Of a stretch of DNA of 64,000 nt, positions 38,332 through 48,271 are shown in pieces. The stretch comes from Rubrivivax sp. (GTDB lineage Bacteria; Pseudomonadota; Gammaproteobacteria; Burkholderiales; Burkholderiaceae_C): contig JAUXVE010000103.1 in assembly GCA_030680415.1 (NCBI GenBank), positions 23,003-87,002 on the forward strand. The letters run 5' to 3'. The notes beneath the pieces were generated by a model that saw only the letters and a program-made list of their open reading frames with translations, was not told the origin of the DNA and did no database searches. Made by a program: the position numbers and the translations under genes. Within the stretch, counting starts at the first letter, position 1. Each line of letters opens with the position of its first letter.

Positions 38332-39065
38332 ACCGCGCCATCGACCTTTACGCCCGCCCCACGCCGGGCTTCGACTCCCGCGTCGCCCATGCGCTGGCAC
38401 AGCTGCGACTGGCCGCCGCCCAGCACGCCGGCCGCATCGTGCAGACGACGAGCCTGGGCGCCGAGGACATGGTCGTCACCGACCTCATCGCACGCCACCG
38501 GCTGCCGATCGCGCTGGCGACGCTGGACACCGGCCAACTGCACGAGCAGACGCTGGCGCTGATCCCGCGCATCGAAGCCCGCTTCGGCCTGAAGGTCGAG
38601 CGCTGGCAGCCGCGTGCCGAGCAGGCGATCCACTTCGTCGCGCGCCATGGCGACACGGCCATGCGCCGCAGCGTCGAACTGCGCCAGGCCTGCTGCAGGC
38701 TGCGCAAGCTCGAGCCGCTGGCGCGCGCGCTCGCCGGCCGCAGCGCCTGGGTGACGGGGCTGCGGCGCGAACAATCCGGAAGCCGCGTCGAGGTCCCGCA
38801 CGAAGAGACCGACGACCAGGGCCGCGCCAAGCTCAACCCCCTGGCCGACTGGAGCTGGGCCGATGTCTGGCACTACATCGCCCAGCATGAGGTGCCCTAC
38901 AACCCGCTGCACGACGCCTACTTCCCGAGCATCGGCTGCGAGCCATGCACGCGCGCCATCGCCGTCGGTGAAGACTTCCGCGCCGGGCGCTGGTGGTGGG
39001 AAAGCGAAAGCGCGAAGGAATGCGGCTTGCATCCGAGCCGCAACACCAAGGAAGTCACCGCATGA
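38328..39065 (+). CDS. cysH: phosphoadenylyl/adenylyl-sulfate reductase
   Basis: IVQTTSLGAEDMVVTDLIARHRLPIALATLDTGQLHEQTLALI...CCRLRKLEPL...SIGCEPCTRAI...KECGLH. Confidence 0.93.
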   Translation: MNRAIDLYARPTPGFDSRVAHALAQLRLAAAQHAGRIVQTTSLGAEDMVVTDLIARHRLPIALATLDTGQLHEQTLALIPRIEARFGLKVERWQPRAEQAIHFVARHGDTAMRRSVELRQACCRLRKLEPLARALAGRSAWVTGLRREQSGSRVEVPHEETDDQGRAKLNPLADWSWADVWHYIAQHEVPYNPLHDAYFPSIGCEPCTRAIAVGEDFRAGRWWWESESAKECGLHPSRNTKEVTA

Positions 39066-40021
39066 ACGCCCCCGCCACGCTGGAGCACCTGCTCCCCGAA
39101 CTGGACCACCAGCATCTGGATGGCCTGGAAGAGGAAGCCATCTTCATCTTGCGCGAGGTCGTGGCCAGCTTCGAGCGGCCGGCACTGCTGTTCTCGGGCG
39201 GCAAGGACTCGTGCGTCGTGCTGCGCCTGGCCGAGAAGGCCTTCAAGCAGCACCTCGGCGGTGACGAGTTCAGTGGTGCCCTGCCCTTCCCGCTGCTGCA
39301 CGTCGACACCGGGCACAACTTCCCCGAGGTGATCGAGTTCCGCGACCGCCGCGTCGCCGAGATGGGCGAGCGGCTGCTGGTGGGCAGCGTCGAGGACTCG
39401 ATCCGCAGCGGCAGCGTGCGCCTGGCGCACGCGCTGGAGTCGCGCAACGGCCACCAGACGGTGACGCTGCTGGAGGCGATCGCCGAACACCGCTTCGACT
39501 GCCTCGTCGGCGGTGCCCGCCGCGACGAGGAAAAGGCGCGCGCCAAGGAACGCATCTTCAGCCACCGCGACGGCTTCGGCCAGTGGCAGCCCAAGGAACA
39601 GCGGCCGGAACTGTGGACGCTGTTCAACACGCGGCTGCGCCCCGGCGAACACTTCCGCGCTTTTCCGATCAGCAACTGGACCGAGCTCGACGTCTGGCTG
39701 TACATCGCCCGCGAGCGCATCCCGCTGCCGGAGATGTACTACAGCCACCAGCGGCCGGTAGTGCGCCGCCGCGGCCTGCTGGTGCCGGTGACCGAGGTCA
39801 CGCCAGTGGGTCCGGGGGAAACGGTCGAAACGCTGCCGGTGCGTTTTCGTACCGTCGGCGACATGACCTGCACCTGCCCGGTGGAGAGCCTGGCCGCCAG
39901 CGCGGCCGAGATCGTGGCCGAGACGCTGACGGTGACGATCAGCGAACGAGGCGCCACGCGCCTGGACGACCGCAGCTCCGATTCCGCGATGGAGAGGCGC
40001 AAGAAGGAAGGGTATTTCTGA
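39062..40021 (+). CDS. cysD: sulfate adenylyltransferase subunit 2
   Basis: LFSGGKDSCVVLRLAEKAF...HVDTGHNFPEVIEFRDRR...GGARRDEEKARAKERIFS. Confidence 0.96.
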   Translation: MNAPATLEHLLPELDHQHLDGLEEEAIFILREVVASFERPALLFSGGKDSCVVLRLAEKAFKQHLGGDEFSGALPFPLLHVDTGHNFPEVIEFRDRRVAEMGERLLVGSVEDSIRSGSVRLAHALESRNGHQTVTLLEAIAEHRFDCLVGGARRDEEKARAKERIFSHRDGFGQWQPKEQRPELWTLFNTRLRPGEHFRAFPISNWTELDVWLYIARERIPLPEMYYSHQRPVVRRRGLLVPVTEVTPVGPGETVETLPVRFRTVGDMTCTCPVESLAASAAEIVAETLTVTISERGATRLDDRSSDSAMERRKKEGYF

Positions 40022-41370
40022 TGGCCGCCGTGATCGACATTCCCCTTGCTGTGGCCGCAACGGCCGCCCCGGCAGCGACCACCCGCCGCGCGCTGCGCTT
40101 CCTCACCGCCGGCAGCGTCGACGACGGCAAGAGCACGCTCATCGGCCGCCTGCTCTACGACAGCCGCGCCATCCTGGCCGACCAGCTCGACCACCTGCAC
40201 GCCCGCGCCGCCGGCCAGCAGCGCACCGCGGGCGACCCCGGCTTCGACTTGTCGCAGCTCACCGACGGCCTGGAGGCCGAGCGTGAACAGGGCATCACGA
40301 TCGACGTCGCCTACCGCTACTTCGCCACCCCGGCGCGCAAGTTCATCATCGCTGACGCCCCCGGCCACGAGCAGTACACGCGCAACATGGTCACCGCCGC
40401 TGCCGGCAGCGACGCGGCCGTGGTGCTGGTCGACGTGACCAAGCTCGACCTCGCCGCGCGGCCCTTGCGCCTGCTGCCGCAGACACGGCGCCACGCCCTG
40501 CTGGCGCACCTGCTGCGCGTGCCGAGCATCGTCGTCGCCGTCAACAAGCTCGACGCCGTGGCCGACCCCGGCGCCGCCTTCCGCGCCGTGCGCGGCGCGC
40601 TGCAGGCCTTTGCCGACGAAGCCGGCGTCGCCGTGGCCGGCATCGTGCCGATCTCGGCGCTGCGCGGCGACAACGTCACCACGCCGCTGGCCGTGCCCTG
40701 GTACGGCGGCCCTTCGCTGCTGCAGTTGCTGGAAGACCTGCCGGCGACCGCGGAGCGCAGCCATGGCGACTTCACGCTGCCGGTGCAGTACGTGGCGCGA
40801 CAGGGCTTGGGCACCGGCAAGCAGCCGCGTGTGCTGTGGGGCCGCGTCGCCGCGGGCCGCGTGCAGGTCGGTGACGAGGTCGCCGTCTTTCCCAGCGGCG
40901 AAAGCGCCCGCGTCGCCGAAGTGCGGCGTGCCGGTCACGCCGTGGGCCAGGCGCAGGCGGGTCAGTCGGCCGGCGTCGTGCTCGACCGCCAGCTCGACGT
41001 CTCGCGCGGCGACTGGCTGGCCACGCCCGGCGGCCTGCAGCCGACGCGGCGCTTTGCGGCGACGCTGGCCTGGCTCGACAGCGAAACCGCCACGCCGGGC
41101 CGCAAGTACTGGCTGCGCCACGGCAACCGCTGGGTGCAGGGGCAGCTCGTGAGCGTAGAACATCGGCTCGACATCCACACCCTGCAGCCGACCGCGTCGC
41201 ACCAGCTCGCCGCCAACGACATCGGCGAGGTCGTCTTCGAACTGCAGCAGGCGCTGCCGCTGGCCGCCTATGCCGACAACCGCGTCGGCGGCGCGCTGAT
41301 CGTCGTCGACCCGGCCAGCCACCGCACCAGCGGCGCGCTGCTGGTGCGCCGCACCAGCGAGGCCCGGTGA
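40021..41370 (+). CDS. cysN: sulfate adenylyltransferase subunit 1 (GTPase)
   Basis: RFLTAGSVDDGKSTLIGRLLYDSRAILADQ...EREQGITIDVAYRYFATPARKFIIADAPGHEQYTRNM. Confidence 0.96.
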   Translation: MAAVIDIPLAVAATAAPAATTRRALRFLTAGSVDDGKSTLIGRLLYDSRAILADQLDHLHARAAGQQRTAGDPGFDLSQLTDGLEAEREQGITIDVAYRYFATPARKFIIADAPGHEQYTRNMVTAAAGSDAAVVLVDVTKLDLAARPLRLLPQTRRHALLAHLLRVPSIVVAVNKLDAVADPGAAFRAVRGALQAFADEAGVAVAGIVPISALRGDNVTTPLAVPWYGGPSLLQLLEDLPATAERSHGDFTLPVQYVARQGLGTGKQPRVLWGRVAAGRVQVGDEVAVFPSGESARVAEVRRAGHAVGQAQAGQSAGVVLDRQLDVSRGDWLATPGGLQPTRRFAATLAWLDSETATPGRKYWLRHGNRWVQGQLVSVEHRLDIHTLQPTASHQLAANDIGEVVFELQQALPLAAYADNRVGGALIVVDPASHRTSGALLVRRTSEAR

Positions 41371-42140
41371 TGGCTGGCGCGGCCACTGGGCGCGTGGTCT
41401 TCATCGGCGCCGGGCCGGGGGCCGCAGACCTCATCACCGTGCGTGGCGCGCAGCGCCTGGCGCAGGCCGACGTGGTGCTGTTCGACGCCCTCACTGACCC
41501 GGCGCTGCGCGACTTTGCGCCACAGGCGCGCTGGATCGACGTCGGTAAACGCGGCGGGCGCCACGCCACCGACCAGGCCGCCATCGGCGCGCTGCTGGTG
41601 CGCCAGGCCCGCGAGCAGCGCATCGTGGTGCGCCTGAAGGGTGGCGACCCCAGCGTGTTCGGGCGCCTGGAAGAAGAGCTGCAGGCCTTGGCCGCTGCCG
41701 GCATCGCCTGCGAGGTGGTGCCCGGCGTCACCGCCGCGCTGGCCGCCGCTGCCGACACACTGCGCCCGCTATCACGCCGCGGCAAGGGCCGCAGCGTCGG
41801 CCTGTCGACGGCAATGACGGCCCAGGGCACGCTGCAGGGCGGCTGCCACGCCGACACCGAGGTCTTCTATATGGCCGGGCGCCGGCTCGGCGCGCTCGGC
41901 CGCGCCTTGCTGGCCGCCGGCTGGGCCCTGGACACGCCGGTGTGCGTGGTGTCGCGTGCCGGCTGGCCCGACCGCCTGGCCAGCGACCACGGTCTGGCCG
42001 ACCTGGGGCAGGCGGCGCTGCTGCACGCGGGCCGCCCCACGGTGGTGACGGTGGGTGCCGGCGCCCGCGCCGTGGCCCACGCAGCGCAGGCCGGCGCCCT
42101 TCACCACGCCCCTGCCGGGGTGGGGTCGGCGGCACCGTAA
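41370..42140 (+). CDS. cobA: uroporphyrinogen-III C-methyltransferase
   Basis: GRVVFIGAGPGAADLITVRGAQRLAQADVVLFDAL...VVRLKGGDPSVFGRLEEE. Confidence 0.94.
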   Translation: MAGAATGRVVFIGAGPGAADLITVRGAQRLAQADVVLFDALTDPALRDFAPQARWIDVGKRGGRHATDQAAIGALLVRQAREQRIVVRLKGGDPSVFGRLEEELQALAAAGIACEVVPGVTAALAAAADTLRPLSRRGKGRSVGLSTAMTAQGTLQGGCHADTEVFYMAGRRLGALGRALLAAGWALDTPVCVVSRAGWPDRLASDHGLADLGQAALLHAGRPTVVTVGAGARAVAHAAQAGALHHAPAGVGSAAP

Positions 42141-42206
42141 AATCTGCGCTCCTGGCGGATCGCGGCATGTGCCGCCATGGTCCCGCCTTCCCATCGCGAG
42201 CCTTCC

Positions 42207-42530
42207 ATGACCCACGTCGTTCTCGAATCGTGCATCCGCTGCAAGTACACGGACTGCGTCGATGTCTGTCCCGTCGACTGCTTCCGCGAGGGGCCCAACA
42301 TGCTGGTCATCGACCCCGACGAATGCATCGACTGCGCGGTGTGCATCCCCGAGTGCCCGGTCAACGCCATCCTGCCCGAAGAAGACGTGCCCACCGACCA
42401 GTTGCCCTTCCTCAAGCTCAACGCCGAGCTGTCGCGCAAGTGGCCCAGCATCACCAAGCGCAAGGCGCCGCCGGCCGATGCCGACGAATGGAAAGACCGC
42501 CGCGACAAGCTGGACCAGCTCGTGCGCTGA
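42207..42530 (+). CDS. fdxA: ferredoxin FdxA (3Fe-4S/4Fe-4S)
   Basis: [55 protein letters not shown]. Confidence 0.95.
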   Translation: MTHVVLESCIRCKYTDCVDVCPVDCFREGPNMLVIDPDECIDCAVCIPECPVNAILPEEDVPTDQLPFLKLNAELSRKWPSITKRKAPPADADEWKDRRDKLDQLVR

Positions 42531-42536
42531 AAGAAC

Positions 42537-43637
42537 ATGCAGGTCGACGAAAACCCCGCCATCGCGGCGGCGGCAGGCGGCCACGACGGGCCGATCGAAA
42601 CCGACGCCGTCATCGTGGGTGCCGGCCCGGTGGGCCTGTTCCAGGTCTTCGAGCTGGGCCTGCTGGAGATCAAGGCGCACGTCATCGACTCGCTGGCCTA
42701 TCCCGGCGGCCAGTGCATCGAGCTCTACCCCGACAAACCCATCTACGACATCCCGGCCGTGCCGATGTGCACCGGCAAGGAACTCACCGACAACCTGCTC
42801 AAGCAGATCGAGCCCTTCGGCGCCACCTTTCACTTTGGCCACGAGGTCAGCGTGGTACGCAAGCAGGACGACGGCCGCTTCTACGTTGAAACGTCCAGAG
42901 GCACGCGCTTCCTGAGCAAGACGGTGTTCATCGCCGGCGGCGTGGGTTCGTTCCAGCCGCGCACGCTGCGCCTGGACGGCATCGACAAGTACCTCGACAC
43001 GCAGCTCTTCTACCGCGTGAAGAGCCCAGCACAGTTCGCGGGCAGGAACCTGGTCATCATCGGCGGCGGCGACTCGGCGCTGGACTGGACGCTGAACTTC
43101 GTGCAGGAGGGCCCGCACCGCGCCGAGAGCGTGATCCTCATGCACCGTCGCGACGCTTTCCGCGCGGCACCGGCCAGCGTGGCCAAGATGCGCGAGCTGT
43201 GCGAGGCCTACGAGATGCAGTTCGTGGTCGGCCAGGCCACCGGCTTCGAAGAGCAGGACGGCCGCCTGACCAGGCTCAAGGTCACCGGCAGCGACGGCGT
43301 CACCCGTGTCGTGCCCTTGGACATGCTGCTGGTGTTCTTCGGCCTCAGCCCCAAGCTCGGACCGATCGCCGACTGGGGGCTGGGCGTCGACCGCAAGCAG
43401 CTCGTCGTCGACACCGAGAAGTTCGAGACCACGGTGCCCGGCATCTTCGCGGTGGGCGACATCAACACCTACCCGGGCAAGAAGAAGCTCATCCTGTCGG
43501 GCTTTCACGAGGCCGCGCTGGCCGCCTTCGGCGCCGCGCCCTACGTGTTCCCGGAAAAGCGCATCCTGCTGCAGTACACGACCACCAGCCCCAAGCTGCA
43601 CAAGGTACTGGGCGTGGAGACGCCGGTGTTCGACTGA
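42537..43637 (+). CDS. NAD(P)/FAD oxidoreductase, ferredoxin-NADP+ reductase (thioredoxin reductase-like)
   Basis: [82 protein letters not shown]. Confidence 0.93.
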   Translation: MQVDENPAIAAAAGGHDGPIETDAVIVGAGPVGLFQVFELGLLEIKAHVIDSLAYPGGQCIELYPDKPIYDIPAVPMCTGKELTDNLLKQIEPFGATFHFGHEVSVVRKQDDGRFYVETSRGTRFLSKTVFIAGGVGSFQPRTLRLDGIDKYLDTQLFYRVKSPAQFAGRNLVIIGGGDSALDWTLNFVQEGPHRAESVILMHRRDAFRAAPASVAKMRELCEAYEMQFVVGQATGFEEQDGRLTRLKVTGSDGVTRVVPLDMLLVFFGLSPKLGPIADWGLGVDRKQLVVDTEKFETTVPGIFAVGDINTYPGKKKLILSGFHEAALAAFGAAPYVFPEKRILLQYTTTSPKLHKVLGVETPVFD

Positions 43638-43667
43638 AGCAGCGCGCCGCGCGCCCCACTGTCAATA

Positions 43668-43688
43668 CAGCCCGCCCTCGGCGGGCTG
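43668..43688 (+). terminator. Rho-independent terminator
   Basis: cagcccgcc-ctc-ggcgggctg followed by ttttgt. Confidence 0.88.
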
Positions 43689-43769
43689 TTTTGTCGAGGG
43701 CTCACGAATGCGCTGGCGCGCTGGTTGATAATGCCGCTTGGTGCAGGGCCCGTTCCTGCATCACTTCGC

Positions 43770-43855
43770 TAGGGGTGTTGGCGCTGCCGCAAGGCAGTGT
43801 CGACTGAGAAAGTCCCTTTGAACCTGATTGAGGTAATCCTCGCGCAGGGAAGCAG
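43770..43855 (+). promoter_or_regulatory. TPP (THI-element) riboswitch
   Basis: aggggtgttggcg...ctgagaaagtccctttgaacctgattgaggtaatcctcgcgcagggaa matches conserved TPP aptamer blocks (GGGGUG, CUGAGA, CCCUUUGAACCUGAU, GGUAAU, GCGNAGGGA). Confidence 0.93.
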
Positions 43856-43923
43856 TCACCAGCAGCCGCCCGCTCAGGGCCGTGCCTGCCGATATGCCCC
43901 CTGCCATCGCTCGAAAGCTCACG

Positions 43924-46119
43924 ATGGCACACCGTTCCGTTCATCCCACCGGCAGCGCACTGGCCCTGGCGGCGTGCGCGCTCCTGTCGCTGGCCGCCCA
44001 GGCCCAAGGCCAGACAACGGTCACCGTCACCGGCCGCAGCCTCGGCGGCGCCGGCGTCGCCGGTTTCGGCAACGTGCCGCTGGCCAGCGCACCGCTGCAG
44101 GCCAGCCTGTTCAGCGGCCAGCAGCTCGGCGACGCCGGCGTCACGTCGATCGGCGGCCTCACCCGGCTCGACGCCAGCCTGGGCGACGCCTACAACGCCG
44201 AGGGCTACTGGAGCATCCTGTCGGCGCGCGGCTACACGCTGGACAACCGCGCCAATTACCGCCGCGACGGCCTGCCGATCAACGCCGAGACCGCGATCGC
44301 GCTCGACAACAAGGAGCGGCTGGAACTGCTCAAGGGCACCAGCGGCATCCAGGCCGGCACCAGCGCACCCGGTGGTGTCGTGGACCTGATCGTCAAGCGA
44401 CCGAACGGCACGTTGCGCAGCGCGCGCATCGAGGCGCGGGAGGCCGGCTCGCTGCTTGCCGCCGTCGATCTGGGGCAACGCTTCGGCGTCGACGGCGCCT
44501 TTGGCCTGCGCCTGAACGCAGCGCACGAACGGCTGCGCCCGCAGGTGCGCGACGCCGACGGCCAACGCTCGCTGTGGGCAGTGGCGGCCGACTGGCAAGC
44601 GGGCGCCGACACGCTGCTGCAGGCCGAGGTCGAATCGAGCCGCCAGACCCAGCCCAGCGTGGCCGGTTTCAGCATGCTCGGCGACACCGTGCCCGATGCC
44701 CGCGCCGTCGATCCGCGCGTCAACCTCAACCGCCAGCCCTGGGGCCAGCCGGTGGTGATGAGCGGCAACACGGCGTCGCTACGCTGGCAGCAGCGGCTGG
44801 CCGCCGACTGGCAGTTCACCGCGCACGCCATGGCGCAGCGCTTGAAGAGCGACGACCGCACGGCCTTCCCCTATGGCGTCTACGACGAAAGCTACGACTG
44901 TCCGCAGTGGTGCGACCGCTACGCGCCCGACGGCAGCTTCAGCTACTGGCAGTACGTCAGCGACAACGAGCGCCGCAAGAGCGACGCGCTCGAGCTGTCG
45001 CTCAAGGGCAGCGCCGTCACAGCGGGCATCACCCATCAACTGCAGGCGGGGGTGCTGCGCACGCGCTACCGCGGTCGCTTCCAGGACCAGGTCTTCGACC
45101 TGGCCATCGACCCCAGCGGCAGCGGCGTCGGCAGCGGCCGCATCGACGGCACGCTCGACACGCTGCCTGCGGCCGGTTACACCGACGCCAACACCAACCG
45201 CGACGAACGCAGCACCGAGTGGTTCGTGCGCGATGCAATGCGCCTGGGCGAACGCTGGCAGCTGTGGGCCGGGCTGCGCCACACGCGGCTGCAGCGCGAC
45301 AGCGTGCGCACGAGCCCGGCCGACGACGGCCCCGGGAACGACGGCCTGCGTGTCACCCGCTACGACCAGCGTGTCACCGTGCCCTGGCTGGCGCTGGCGC
45401 ACGAGTTCAGCCCCGGCACGATGGCCTACGCCAGCTGGGGCCAGGGCCTGGAGACCGAGGTGGCGCCCAACCGCGCGCGCTACAGCAACCGCGGCCAGGC
45501 CTTGCCGGCGCTGAAGAGCCGGCAGTTCGAGCTGGGCCTCAAGCACGGCAGCGACACCTACGACGCCGCGCTGACGCTGTTCGACATCGACCGCCCGCAA
45601 GCCGCAGATATCGGCACCTGCAAGTTGGACGACAGTTGCCTGCGCGCCATCGACGGCAGTGCGCGGCACCGCGGCGCCGAGGCGCAGGCCACGCTGCGCG
45701 ATGGTGCCTGGCAGTGGCGCGCGAGCCTCATGCTGCTCGACGCCGAGCGCCGTGGCTCGGCGCAGGCCGGCGTCAACGGACAGCGGCCCGTCAACGTGCC
45801 CGAAGCCACCTTGCGACTGGGCAGCGAGTACCGCGTTGGCGCCCTGCCGGGCCTGGCGCTGCAGGCGAACCTGACTGCCGAAAGCGACCGCGTCGTGTTG
45901 CCCTACGACCCGAGTGTGCGCATTCCCGGCTGGGCGCGACTGGACCTGGGTGCACGCTGGCGGCAGGAGCGGGGTGCGACGATGCTGGTCTGGCGCGTCG
46001 GCCTGGACAACGCCACCGACCGCCGCGCCTGGAAGGAGTCGCCGTACCAGTTCGGGCACGTCTACCTGTATCCACTGGCGCCCCGCACCTGGCGTGCATC
46101 GGTGCAGGCATCGTACTGA
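43924..46119 (+). CDS. TonB-dependent receptor (siderophore-receptor fold), TPP-riboswitch controlled
   Basis: Signal peptide; plug ILSARGYTLDNRANYRRDGLPINAETAIALDNKERLELLKGTSGIQAGTSAPGGVVDLIVKRP; C-terminal VRASVQASY-type aromatic end (ASVQASY). Confidence 0.92.
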   Translation: MAHRSVHPTGSALALAACALLSLAAQAQGQTTVTVTGRSLGGAGVAGFGNVPLASAPLQASLFSGQQLGDAGVTSIGGLTRLDASLGDAYNAEGYWSILSARGYTLDNRANYRRDGLPINAETAIALDNKERLELLKGTSGIQAGTSAPGGVVDLIVKRPNGTLRSARIEAREAGSLLAAVDLGQRFGVDGAFGLRLNAAHERLRPQVRDADGQRSLWAVAADWQAGADTLLQAEVESSRQTQPSVAGFSMLGDTVPDARAVDPRVNLNRQPWGQPVVMSGNTASLRWQQRLAADWQFTAHAMAQRLKSDDRTAFPYGVYDESYDCPQWCDRYAPDGSFSYWQYVSDNERRKSDALELSLKGSAVTAGITHQLQAGVLRTRYRGRFQDQVFDLAIDPSGSGVGSGRIDGTLDTLPAAGYTDANTNRDERSTEWFVRDAMRLGERWQLWAGLRHTRLQRDSVRTSPADDGPGNDGLRVTRYDQRVTVPWLALAHEFSPGTMAYASWGQGLETEVAPNRARYSNRGQALPALKSRQFELGLKHGSDTYDAALTLFDIDRPQAADIGTCKLDDSCLRAIDGSARHRGAEAQATLRDGAWQWRASLMLLDAERRGSAQAGVNGQRPVNVPEATLRLGSEYRVGALPGLALQANLTAESDRVVLPYDPSVRIPGWARLDLGARWRQERGATMLVWRVGLDNATDRRAWKESPYQFGHVYLYPLAPRTWRASVQASY

Positions 46120-46157
46120 GAGGCGGTGACGGATCAAGCTATACTCGCAGGCTGCAT

Positions 46158-46233
46158 TCCCCGATAGCTCAGTTGGTAGAGCGCCGGACTGTTAATCCGT
46201 AGGTCCCTGGTTCGAGCCCAGGTCGGGGAGCCA
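46158..46233 (+). tRNA. tRNA-Asn(GTT)
   Basis: tccccgatagctcagttggtagagcgccggactgttaatccgtaggtccctggttcgagcccaggtcggggagcca: 7-bp acceptor, anticodon GTT, encoded CCA. Confidence 0.97.
46187..46233 (+). repeat. attL-type direct repeat (3' end of intact tRNA-Asn)
   Basis: gactgttaatccgtaggtccctggttcgagcccaggtcggggagcca. Confidence 0.95.
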
Positions 46234-46405
46234 AGAATGACGGGGGTTGGCAGGTGAGTAGCCGCTAACCCCTTTGTCTTTTCTGGTCCGTCAGGTGCCG
46301 TATGGGTGCCGTAGTGCGGAAACCACGCCCACCGGCGGTGGCCCCATGCCACGAAAAAGCCCGCACGCGGCGGGCTTCGACCATTGCGGCGGCGAATCGA
46401 TGTGT

Positions 46406-47026
46406 TCAACCTTCGGCGCGCGACTCGCGGGCTTCGACCCTGCGGCGCTTTTCGGCTTTGGCCGCTCTCGCTCGTTCCAGCTGCGCCAGCTTCTCCGCGC
46501 GTCGCCGGCGAACCATGCTCAAGAGCACCTGCGATTCCCGAATGGCGTTTCCTTCGTGCCATCGCAGAATTCCCGCCGTGTCGACGTGCCGAGCGACGAT
46601 GCCGACCATATCCGCTAGAACGTCGAGCATGGAGTAAGCGCCAAATTCAACCGCGCGCGACCCTGCGTGCGCCGCCTGGCCGGCTTGCTCCAGCGCGTCG
46701 CGGATATCACGGGTGGCGCGCCAATCGTCGCCGGCCGCAAAGCTGGCGCGCGCCCGATTTAGCAGATCCTCGGCCGCCACAACACCGGCCCAGCGGCTGA
46801 AAATAATCTCGGAGTCGCGCCCAGCGGACCCCGCGACGAGCTGCCCGAGCAGTGCTGCCAGCTTGGGCGCGGCCAGGACTGGCGGGGCGGTTTGGGGACG
46901 TTGTTCTACTGGGGCAATCTCGCCCCTATGATCTGCGTAGGTCATTGCTGCAACTCCTGTTTGCGGTGGTGTCTTAGGGGTCGGTCGGCGTTCGCGCGCC
47001 TTCCGGCCCCGCCTGTTTCTGGCCAC
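46406..47026 (-). CDS. hypothetical protein of the satellite element
   Basis: 206 aa open frame in minus-strand operon, GTG start possible or ATG at ~46945; ...AALLGQLVAGSAGRDSEIIFSRWAGVVAAEDLLNRARASFAAGDDWRATRDIRDALEQ. Confidence 0.55.
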   Translation of the reverse strand: MARNRRGRKARERRPTPKTPPQTGVAAMTYADHRGEIAPVEQRPQTAPPVLAAPKLAALLGQLVAGSAGRDSEIIFSRWAGVVAAEDLLNRARASFAAGDDWRATRDIRDALEQAGQAAHAGSRAVEFGAYSMLDVLADMVGIVARHVDTAGILRWHEGNAIRESQVLLSMVRRRRAEKLAQLERARAAKAEKRRRVEARESRAEG

Positions 47027-47199
47027 TATGCCGGCGGCCTGGCCCCCTTCTCACGCTTGCGCTGCAGTTTGGCCGCATAGGCGCGGATCTGCGCATGGTC
47101 GTCGGGGTGGGCGTACAGCTCGAGCCGCGCCAGACCGGCGGCCTTGCGCCGCTCGCGCAGGTCGGCAATGCGCTCGCTGTTGGTTTTCGTCGCACTCAT
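47026..47199 (-). CDS. small RHH-like protein (57 aa)
   Basis: MSATKTNSERIADLRERRKAAGLARLELYAHPDDHAQIRAYAAKLQRKREKGARPPA; below ORF-track size cut-off. Confidence 0.6.
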   Translation of the reverse strand: MSATKTNSERIADLRERRKAAGLARLELYAHPDDHAQIRAYAAKLQRKREKGARPPA

Positions 47200-47345
47200 G
47201 GCCTGCGACGTTACCGGAAAGTTACCGGAACATCAAGCGCGGGGCCGGCAACGGCGCGTCAGATTGGCGCTGGCTGCACGATCAGCGAGGGGGTGGTGGG
47301 GTAGTAGCCTGGCCGGCGTTCGGCCACCCTGCAGCACCCTGGGGA

Positions 47346-47555
47346 TCAGTGCAGCCGGAGTCGGCGCACCTGGCGCAGCATGACATCCACAGCGGCGGCT
47401 GGGTAGTCATCGTCCTCCGCGAACTGCGCAGCGGCGGCGACCACGGCCTCAACGATGTAGGTGTCCGGGTCGCGCCTCCCGGCCGCCGACCTGGCGATGC
47501 GCACCGCAAGGCGGCGCAGCCGCTCCAACTCGTCAAGGGAGAGGTCGGGCACCAT
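47346..47555 (-). CDS. hypothetical protein
   Basis: MVPDLSLDELERLRRLAVRIARSAAGRRDPDTYIVEAVVAAAAQF; minus-strand operon position. Confidence 0.5.
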   Translation of the reverse strand: MVPDLSLDELERLRRLAVRIARSAAGRRDPDTYIVEAVVAAAAQFAEDDDYPAAAVDVMLRQVRRLRLH

Positions 47556-47558
47556 AGG

Positions 47559-47774
47559 TCAGTCGGGCGCCGACTCGTGCAGCAGGTCAGCGATTTCGAC
47601 GAGAAGTGCCAGTGCTCGCGCTGGCGGGCGCAGACGCTGTAGATCGCGCAGCGTGTGCGCGTAAAAGTGATCGACCCGGCGCGCCTGGCGCCGCCTGGGC
47701 GTGCGGGCGCCAGTAGGCGCCTGGCGCCGCGGCGGGGGCAAGTCGATCACGTCAGCCACGGCCGTTGACCCCAA
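47559..47774 (-). CDS. hypothetical protein
   Basis: 71-aa ORF in minus-strand array. Confidence 0.45.
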   Translation of the reverse strand: MGSTAVADVIDLPPPRRQAPTGARTPRRRQARRVDHFYAHTLRDLQRLRPPARALALLVEIADLLHESAPD

Positions 47775-48126
47775 GTGCCCTCAACAACTGCCCGCGCGAG
47801 GCTGCACGGCGCTGCGCATCAAGGTGGTCGAGTAGATCACGCACGACGTCAACGTCGTCTTCTTCCACTGCACCGCCACTGGCACGCTGCAGAGCCTCAC
47901 CAGCCATTGCGGCCAGCGGTGCGACCTCGGGACCGATGCCGGCGTGGGCCAGGCGCGCGGCCAGGTGGATGCTGAACTGCAGCTCATGCAGCGTCTGCGC
48001 GCTGGCGGTGCCGGCGGCCAGTTCCGACAGAGCCAGCCTGTCGCGCGTCTCGACGTGCCGCAGCTCAGGCTCGGTCATTTTCATGGCCAGCCTGACCGGG
48101 TTGAATAGGTGCGCGTTGCAAAGCAT
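47752..48126 (-). CDS. hypothetical phage-like protein
   Basis: MLCNAHLFNPVRLAMKMTEPELRHVETRDRLALSELAAGTASAQTLHELQFSIHLAARLAHAGIGPEV. Confidence 0.55.
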   Translation of the reverse strand: MLCNAHLFNPVRLAMKMTEPELRHVETRDRLALSELAAGTASAQTLHELQFSIHLAARLAHAGIGPEVAPLAAMAGEALQRASGGAVEEDDVDVVRDLLDHLDAQRRAASRGQLLRALGVNGRG

Positions 48127-48271
48127 CTCGTTGGCGTCCCTGGCGCGCGTGCCTGGCTCCGACGAAGGAGGTATCGGCCACCAAGCGGGTCTCGACCATT
48201 GCAGGGTGCCTCTCAAGCCCCTCCGCGCGCCCTATGGTCAAGTCCTTGGACGCGCGCACCCTGCCGCAAAA

